64,000 nt of DNA, taken from contig OX243818.1 in NCBI GenBank assembly GCA_945859605.1, forward strand, positions 36,907,273 through 36,971,272. The letters are read 5' to 3'. Under the pieces are notes generated by a model that saw only the letters and a program-made list of their open reading frames with translations, had not been told where the DNA came from and made no database searches. Below, in pieces: positions 57,369-64,000 of this stretch (positions within the stretch are counted from its first letter, which is position 1; the number at the start of each line of letters is the position of its first letter). The position numbers were made by a program, and so were the translations under genes. The stretch comes from Lumbricus rubellus (Eukaryota > Annelida > Clitellata > Crassiclitellata > Lumbricidae).

Positions 57369-57734
57369 AGTTTATAAGTTTATGCTGGTCAATAATTGTC
57401 AGTAGTTAAGTCTAGCTGTTAATTAAGTTTTAGTTAAGACTTAAGAATCAATCTGCATGCCTTTATTACATTCATTTACGTGAGTTGCACAGTCAATGAA
57501 CTTGGTTTAACTGCTGATCTATCCGTATTTGCTTCTTGGTAATTGGGGTCCCTCCTTAGCGGGATTATTATCCCTTTTGGGGTCCCTTGTCTCCTATGTG
57601 CCAATTTGTTTTTTGCGATAATGCTTTTGCTGTGCTATCCTGTTGTTGTTTTGGCAAAGGTTTCAATAAAAGATTGATTGATTGATTGAGAATAGACCTT
57701 TGCCAGAATCACTGAATATAGGCCTAAAGTGAGT

Positions 57735-58630
57735 TTATTTTCGACTCAGAGTGTAGACATTAAGTCCCGGTTGCGAATATCCTGTGCAGATCAGTTGCTT
57801 CTTTCCTTCGTCGTAATGCATTCTCTGAAAGCTTGTCTCAAGTCCTTCTTCCTTTTTGGTTGGACAAAGAATTCGATTCCATTTTAGATCAGAGTCCAAA
57901 AGAACCACTCTATCTTTCCCGCAGTCAGCCAAAAACACTCGATCGTCGGAATCGATTGAGAGGTAACTGGGACAAATGAGTCTTTGTGATTCATTTGAAG
58001 GATTGAAACGACGGATGACCATCTGTCCATCTCTTGTCAGTTCACTAACGCCCCACTTCGATCCCCACGCGTCCCCAAGTTCCACAGGCTTTCCATCCAT
58101 ATATTTCCTCCACTGGTGAATGATGATATAATTCCTAATGGATGTTTCCACGGCATGAATTGGAAACTTGAATTCTCTTGGTAACTGAATGGATCGAATC
58201 AGTTCTGAATCTGATCCGTAGATATTCAGATTGGACGAAAAGTGACCGACTATCAATAAGTGACCAATGCTGGACACATACAAAGTACTTGGATAACAAT
58301 CAGTGATCAGCCATTTGGTGATAATAAGCTGGTCGTCTATGTCTTTTGTTATCTTCCAGATGCATTGATCCCTTCGGTCAGCGACGTAGACACAACTTTC
58401 CTTCTCACAGGATACAATGTCTGAATAAGAATTATAAGTCGGTTTCATTTCAATTTCATTCAGAAGATAAAATGGTTTCTTATCAGCAAAGACACGAATT
58501 ATATTCCTGAAATCGGAACATCGGACAATGACGTAGATTTCACTCGAAAGTTTAGTTATTCCACATGGAGTTTCACCTCTTCCTTGTAGGCCGATTATTT
58601 CAGTGAAATTAATGGAAATTGGACACTCAA
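57735..58630 (-). CDS. CARD-propeller gene, exon 3: NHL-like beta-propeller
   Basis: 298 codons ending at TAA 57735. Repeated hydrophobic-strand plus Asp/Gly patterns suit a beta-propeller: CVYVADRRDQCIWKI, GHLLIVGHFSSNLNIYG, RVFLADCGKDRVVLLDSD. The (V/L)ADxxxxxI/V wording resembles NHL blades, and about six blades would fit. The acceptor TTCATTTTAG (58631-58640) leaves two bases that complete a codon with exon 2. No catalytic motif is visible. A role in protein binding or ligand recognition is inferred from the fold. The stop codon lies within an AATAAA, a possible early poly(A) signal. The family name is unknown to me. Confidence 0.75.
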
Positions 58631-59640
58631 CTAAAATGAAAGAAAACGCATCAATAACATGCAAACAGCATAATTATTTAGGCCTACCAGTAATAGCCTA
58701 CATAGGCTAATACCGTTTCTGTTTATTCAAATTTCAAATCGACTACAACTATTTTTTGCTTACCGATTTCTTATTGTAGGCCCTATAATAATAATTTATT
58801 TATTTATTTGCTGCAGGCCTATTTACACTTTCACTTTAACCAAATAAATAATTGCTCATTCGGTATTTGTTACTTACTTCTTTAATGTAAAAAGTAGCAT
58901 CACTGAAACACATTATTTTGATAAACTTGCCTATTTCACTTGTCACTGGGAGTTTCTTCAATGTGACTTATCTACATGTAGGCCTACTTGATTAATTTTA
59001 TTGATGGCCTCTTCACGAAACGCTTAGGCCTATGTAAAAAGAATATGAAAATCAATGGAATTCGAGGAAGCCATAGCCACTCTCGCTGTTTTATCCTACC
59101 GTAGCTTCTGTATCAATCCCACGGACGGTCGAATACAGCTAAATTTTTCCCCGTGACCGAGCTCTTGTCGCTGTTTTTTTTCAAACTGAACCCCACGCTG
59201 TGCTACCCCTGAATTAGCGCGGTGGCCATACTATGTCACTTTACCTCATGCCATAATGACATGGTCCCTCTGCCAATCTCTGACTGTCTCTCTAGTTGTC
59301 AAACTTGATATGACGCCATGCTTGCTGATTGTTTTCCTCGTCTGCTTCCAACCACGCTATTCAGACTACCAACGTTTTGCGGCCATAGCCTACCATTCTC
59401 TCTGTCTGCCTGTATCTGTCTGTCTGTATGTCGCTCTCTCTGTCTGTCTGTATATGCATGTCTGTCTGTCTCTCTCACCTTCCTCTCTCTAATTACCTAA
59501 TTTTTTCTCTGAGAATTTGCTTTCAGTTAGATTAATTAGATTCACTTTTTGCAAAAATTAGTAGGCTTTCTTTTAAGTTTCAGAATTCATAATTATGTTG
59601 AGTTCTTAGTTTTTGTTCATTCTTCTTCTTCAGGTTCTCT
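58631..59640. other. Intron of the CARD-propeller gene, first part
   Basis: Inferred intron sequence with a (CTGT)n tract near 59395-59475 and two TAGGCCTA motifs. No exon was recognised. Confidence 0.55.
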
Positions 59641-59790
59641 GCCCCTAAGCAGGTTCGAATGAAAAATGTTGCCACTTCATCCTCCGTTGTGCCTTCCAGA
59701 GTTTTTGGTATCCGCCATACATCATACAGACTAGCATCATCTGTCTGGGTCTTCCTTTTGTTCTTTTCCCTCCATTTACCCCTCGATCAC
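59640..59790 (-). mobile_element. LINE C-terminal remnant in intron
   Basis: The minus frame reads KRTKGRPRQMM, then YGGYQKLWKAQRRMKW, the same tail signature as at 32545-32765. Confidence 0.6.
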
Positions 59791-59795
59791 TATTA

Positions 59796-60607
59796 CACTG
59801 TGTCCGCGATAAAGTAGAACCCAAAATAAAGTGCCATAACTCGGTCAAAACTTGTAGGATTTGTCTGAAATTTTACACACAACAACGGTGGCCATATATA
59901 CACGAGATCCTAAAGTCGATTTGAAATATTCGTGAGTTTGCCAAATTTATGAGCGTTTGAGATAGAGCACCGACAAATGCAACTTTCCAACATGCAAACG
60001 TTAAAGTAGAACCCTAAACTTTGTGAAATATCTTGGTTAATTGCCGTATTATATGTACCAAATTTGGGGCACATGATCTTCAGTCTTTTCCATCCATACC
60101 CTGCAAATTTTATTACATTTTATTGAACGGTTACGAAGATATACCCTTTTGAAATTGGGTGGTTCAGAAACCAAGTTACCGAACAGTAAAACGCATAGCA
60201 TAACGTAATTTTTCTGGTTAGCGCAGTGGATACATAGGCTGTTGTTTATAAGCGACATTTGCGGAAACAGACACACTACGAGACCTTTTTTACGTAACAG
60301 TAGCCTAGCTGGTTGTAAAAAAATGTCCTCTGCGCTGAAAACCATTTTTTTTAATACGGCAATTAACCAAGATATTTCACAAAGTTTAGGGTTCTACTTT
60401 AACGTTTGCATGTTGGAAAGTTGCATTTGTCGGTGCTCTATCTCAAACGCTCATAAATTTGGCAAACTCACGAATATTTCAAATCGGCTTTAGGATTTCG
60501 TGTATATATGACCACCGTTGTTGTGTGTAAAATTTCAGGCAAATCCTAAACATTTTGACCGAGTTATGACACTTTATTTTGGGTTCTACTTTATCGCGGA
60601 CACAGTG
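59796..60607. mobile_element. 812-bp TA-flanked foldback element with ~255-bp arms
   Basis: The arms 59796-60050 and 60353-60607 are reverse complements with a few mismatches. Termini are CACTGTGTCCGCGATAAAG and its complement. TA lies at 59794-59795 and 60608-60609. Long TIRs plus a TA duplication indicate a Tc1/mariner-group MITE. The ~300-bp centre is non-coding. It sits in the intron between exons 2 and 3. Confidence 0.92.
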
Positions 60608-60649
60608 TAGAATTTTTCTAATATTAATAACGCTTTCAAAGGAACTTAC

Positions 60650-61021
60650 CAACTGTTTTCATGAACTGATTGCTATCAATGCTGATCACCATTGAATGGA
60701 TAATTTCGGAAGTTGATGGATCAATTTTGGCAAAACCAAAGAATATTTCTTTCAGCTGATTTGAATCGAACAGCTTCTGAAGATTTTCCAGCGCTGTCTG
60801 TGAATGACACCAGATCCAAAAGACCATAGTCTGTCTGTCTAGTTGAGAGTTCAGAATTTCCAAGCCATCTTCCTTCAGTCGACTTATCAGTTCATATGTT
60901 GGTTGTGACCATGGTTGGGATCTGTGTCGAACATCTTCAAGAATTCGATGAAACATTGGTTGTGCTTCTGTGGACGTTCTACCATCTGCACTACGTGTTT
61001 GTACATCCACTTTTATTACGA
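60650..61021 (-). CDS. CARD-propeller gene, exon 2: unrecognised alpha/beta segment
   Basis: 372 bp with the acceptor GTTTGTCTTTCAG at 61022 and the strong donor G-GTAAGT at 60649. Both are phase 1 and join exactly with the CARD exon and the propeller exon. The ~124 residues begin with a short beta strand (VIKVDVQTR), then helices and a pattern (FWIWCHSQTALENLQKLF, SMVISIDSNQFMKTVG) reminiscent of a domain that recurs in invertebrate death-fold and NACHT-type proteins. I cannot name it. No catalytic residue pattern is visible. Confidence 0.7.
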
Positions 61022-61840
61022 CTGAAAGACAAACAAGGAAGAACAGCTGCAGGTCTAGTCACTGTGTCTGACTAAATTCTTAAGACGCAATGTAATATAG
61101 GCGTAGTTCTACACTATAAAATGAAAGTAAATTAATTATCCAATAATTGGCTAATATCTAATAGCCTAATAAACTTGATATTTGTTAGCGATTCGCGAAA
61201 TAAATAAGTTGGCCTAATTTTTCGTTTTTAAAACGAAATTCAGCTAGCTATTTTAGAAAGTGTTGTCGTTTGTAAGGTATAATTACTTTCAAACAAAAAT
61301 TAGAGTACCATGATAAATTTTAAATTTCAAATCGAATGACGGAGTAAGGTCCGTAAGGCTTTCTTTCGAAGTCCTCCTCCTTTCATATGGACAGCTTGAG
61401 CTTCTTGTCCCTCATTCGCGCACCTCTTCAAGGTCAGCACCGAGCCTTCTCGGTCGCCGGGCCTGCCACCTGGAATGAGTTTCATGTAGCACTTTGTCTT
61501 GTGTCCATCATGGATCACTCCACCATGTTCTACTCTAGCCTTAAGACTGTCCCATTGAGCAGTGGTTGGGACGGAACCACTTCTCAATAGTTAGTCTTTA
61601 TGGAGAGCTAAGATTATATTATACATTGTGTATATGATATAGTTAGTAAATAAAATAGTTCCCACGACGATAAGGCAGAAGACTGATTGTATGAAAGTCT
61701 CGGATCGATTTTGATGAATTTTTTTGAATAGGCCTAGCTATAGACTTAGCCTATCTTCTATTACCTTCTAGGTTTAGCCTAATTGCGGGACACATAGAGT
61801 TATACCATGTTAAGATAATGTGAACGTCAATTCTTCAAAC
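61022..61840. other. Intron between CARD exon and exon 2, with LINE remnant
   Basis: At 61400-61560 (+) the frame RAFSVAGPATWNEF with YSSLKT is a decayed LINE ORF2 C-terminus. The rest is AT-rich. Confidence 0.55.
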
Positions 61841-62128
61841 CTCCTCCATTGTCCATGATCCTTGCAACCGTCTTCTGATTTGTTTTCCGAAGACATCGGA
61901 TGAAATTCGAAAACTTTGTCTCGTCGAAAGATCTCACAACGCATGAAATCTCTGCATTCTTGTCTCGTTTCGAACGTTGTCCTTCAATGAATTGACTTTC
62001 TTCTTGCGTTACGCAGTTCAGAGACAACAATGAAGCAATTAATTCTTCATTCGGTTGAATATTTTCCAACAGATAACTTCTGTTGTTTCTAATGATTGCA
62101 GATCTTCTCTTGATTTTCATATTGCGAT
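61841..62128 (-). CDS. CARD-propeller gene, CARD exon
   Basis: From ATG 62120 about 93 residues form a death-fold domain of CARD type: RNNRSYLLENI (helix 1), EELIASLLSLNCVT (helix 2), QEESQFIEG, SKRDKNAEISCVVRSF (helices 3-4), TKFSNFIRCLRKTNQKTVARIM (helices 5-6). The DKN and LRKT-Q positions are typical. CARDs bind other CARDs in caspase or NF-kB/innate-immune signalling in the cytoplasm. The acceptor GGACTTTTAG before 62128 is also phase 1, so an upstream exon may exist; otherwise ATG 62120 starts the protein. The donor GGAG-GTTTGA at 61840 is weak but phase-compatible. With exons 2 and 3 the product is about 515 residues. Confidence 0.8.
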
Positions 62129-62451
62129 CTAAAAGTCCAACGCTACCGTTACTTGTTAAAATAATGACATCACAACTTTGCTACATTACAACTTGCTAAG
62201 AGCACAAATTTAGCTGGATTTGAAAGAGGTTGTGAAGTTGTGAATTTTCAACCAAAATGACATTCAAGGAAACGGCGCTTAAATGCATCATAATCGTTTG
62301 ATGTTGTTTTAGAAATTGTGGCAGTTATGTGATATAATCATGGACTATGGAATAATTAGCAGTCAGCAAAACAAGTGTCTGTCACAGTGGAAGGTCACGC
62401 CATTGATATTAGTGAGGGTATAGAAACTTACTTCTGGTTTAAATAAGCTGA
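62129..62451. other. Upstream of the CARD exon; nothing recognised
   Basis: AT-rich. It could hold the promoter or an intron. No motif is decisive. Confidence 0.5.
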
Positions 62452-63360
62452 GGGGTCATTGCATAATTACGTAACGCTCGAGGGTGGGTGGGCGGGGTCT
62501 TTGATAACGTTACGAAACGTTACGGGGGTGGGTGGGTGGGGGGAGCTGAACGTTACGTAACGCCTTGAAAAAATTACTAATGAATAATAAATTGCCATCG
62601 AATAACACTTTAGAAAAATGATGTGATCGAAGTTTAGATTTCGTGACATTGATTTAAAATGTAACCGAAGTATAGTTCTATGGATCTGAAGACGCAGACA
62701 CCCAGCAGTTACATACCAGGTCAACGTACATATCTGTTCTTTCGTTTATGCAAACTGGAAACCTCTGTTTGAATTGTTTGTATCTATGATAGTCTTTCCA
62801 ACGGAACAACGTGGTAGGCCTAATTCCCCTTGGATTTCCGACATCGAAGAACCACTTTGTCAGACTTAGAAGCATATTTTACTTAGTGAACACGAATCTC
62901 AAATATTTAAAATTGATGCTCAACAGAACTCAGCACTATTTCTATTAATATTTTTCGAAGAAAATAATTAGTTCATCTTAATCTTGATTAGCCTAATTAT
63001 CAGGCCTAATGAGCAATTTAGTCCGTGAAACTTTTCAGCCGCTTGTAAAATTTTATTCTTGAGGTAAAATTCAAGAGAATTGCAGTTCAAGCATGACTGT
63101 TATTTATATAGATAAAACATTCTATTAGAGTCTACTATCAAAGTATATCAAATTCGCTATGAAAATATGAATTATAATTACGCGCTCACATAGGCTAAAC
63201 CAATTATAGTAGACCTAGTCTAAACTCAGTTTTTCGTAACGATCGTTACGTAACGCTGGGGAGGGTGGGTGGGTGGGTCAAGGGAAGCGTTACGAAGCGT
63301 TACAGGGTGGGTGGGTCAAAAACGGCCAATTTCGGCGTTACGTAGTTATGCAATGACCCC
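62452..63360. mobile_element. 909-bp TIR element with 3-bp TGA duplication
   Basis: The left end GGGGTCATTGCATAATTACG and the right end are reverse complements for ~27 bp (one mismatch). TGA lies on both sides (62449-62451 and 63361-63363). Subterminal zones hold repeated GTTACG and GGGTGGGTGGG motifs in both halves. No complete transposase. The superfamily is not assigned. Confidence 0.88.
62705..62875 (-). CDS. Possible coding fragment inside the TIR element
   Basis: An open minus frame includes NPRGIRPTTLFRWKDYHRYK, somewhat like a helix-turn-helix segment, and ends at a GT donor-like GACCTG-GTATGT. A TAGGCCTA motif lies in frame (62815-62822). It could be a transposase remnant or captured exon, or chance. 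Its phase does not fit the CARD exon. Confidence 0.25.
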
Positions 63361-63363
63361 TGA

Positions 63364-64000
63364 TGAAATTTTTGTCAGCATGCATCTGGGCTATATATCT
63401 TAATGCATCCTCATGCTCCGGTTTCATCAGCGTGCTGCCAATTGGAGTTAAAGATGGAATGGACATGACATGCCTATTTTAAGGCTAAAAACTATCAGGC
63501 ATGCATGTGCATACTTATTTGTTAAAGGAAATTTAAGCAAATGTTTTGCTATTTGTGTTTTTCTAGAATTCTGCAAGGAAATCAATTTTTTTCTCACAAT
63601 GACACTCTAATACTTTATAAGTAATTTTAAGCAGCATTGTCTAATAATCTGTCATGTTTCCTATGATTTTCATGGACTCTGGTGTGATAACCAATATCGA
63701 TTATGGAATGATTGTTGGCTAGCATTAGCTTGAAATACAATTTTTTGCCTATATCTTGCTAGAAATTACAACATGTGGTAAAATGAATTGTGAAATATTT
63801 TGCTGTTTACAGTTAGTCTTAATGCTTTTTATTAAGCGTTTTAATGTTTGTAATAATATGACTGATTAATTTCTGCTCTTGGTTCCTTGTCCTATTTGTA
63901 GTTGACAATAATTATGTGAATTCTGAGAACAATTTCATGATATGTAAGATTATCTGACTCACGTTGGTATATATTTACAGTTGTGAGTCAAGAAATCTCT
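63364..64000. other. No recognisable gene
   Basis: AT-rich background to the window end. Confidence 0.5.

Larger units (their letters stand above)
55900..57690 (+). mobile_element. CR1/Jockey-like LINE, 5'-truncated and internally deleted
   Basis: RT coding from 55906, then a 3' UTR with AATAAA (57665-57670) and a GATTGATTGATTGATTG tail. A 17-bp unit (AGCTGCTGAAAGAAACT) is duplicated at the 5' boundary. A segment of the RT thumb is missing near 57075. It ends 46 bp from the stop of the CARD gene, in convergent orientation. Confidence 0.85.

Overview
This looks like intergenic and intronic DNA from a TE-rich, AT-rich deuterostome genome, most likely an echinoderm or a close relative. That is an inference. 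It rests on spliced genes with eukaryotic splice sites, a Gmr1-type Ty3/Gypsy element (integrase before reverse transcriptase, a group described from deuterostomes), tRNA-derived SINEs, CR1/Jockey-like LINEs, and a striking excess of the palindrome TAGGCCTA. There is no bacterial, organellar or viral gene organisation. Most of the window carries no host gene.

Layout. 0-12 kb: a foldback element with 61-bp arms (691-1134), AT-rich simple repeats, a 5'-truncated CR1/Jockey-like LINE on the minus strand (5.6-7.9 kb), then hAT-type debris and purine tracts. 12-24 kb: a possible coding exon (12.9-13.1 kb), several hAT MITEs with exact 8-bp target duplications, SINEs, and a Tc1/mariner element (18284-19706) whose transposase was interrupted by an antisense, GC-rich fragment resembling the DUSP and ubiquitin-like part of a ubiquitin-specific protease. 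Large tetranucleotide and acidic-codon arrays follow. 24.8-26.7 kb: a composite of foldback arrays around two Helitron-like 3' ends. 27-36 kb: trinucleotide arrays, SINEs, a hAT element, and a 1.3-kb TIR element flanked by TA (34239-35557). 37.0-44.2 kb: a young LTR retrotransposon with 520-bp LTRs (2 differences seen by eye), Gmr1 domain order, no RT core, a UAG stop in gag, and a nested 848-bp MITE. 44-52 kb: background with very dense TAGGCCTA, SINEs, and a foldback element carrying a minisatellite.

Host genes. A 13-finger C2H2 zinc-finger protein lies at 52.3-53.6 kb (+). A minus-strand gene lies at 57.7-62.1 kb. Its three recognisable exons are joined by phase-1 introns and encode a CARD, an unrecognised alpha/beta segment and an NHL-like beta-propeller, which suggests a death-fold signalling or recognition protein. 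Its introns contain a LINE remnant and a TA-flanked foldback element with ~255-bp arms. A second LINE copy (55.9-57.7 kb, +) ends 46 bp from its stop codon. A TIR element with 3-bp TGA duplications lies upstream (62452-63360).

The most unusual signal is genome-scale. TAGGCCTA occurs about 55 times by eye, against roughly one expected, together with many TAGGCTA/TAGCCTA variants. In two coding contexts it reads as a 6-bp insertion of AGGCCT into a TA step: once creating the gag stop codon, once lengthening a conserved zinc-finger linker. This fits recurrent TA-GG-CC-TA footprints, as a TA-targeting transposon might leave. All counts and alignments here were made by eye.
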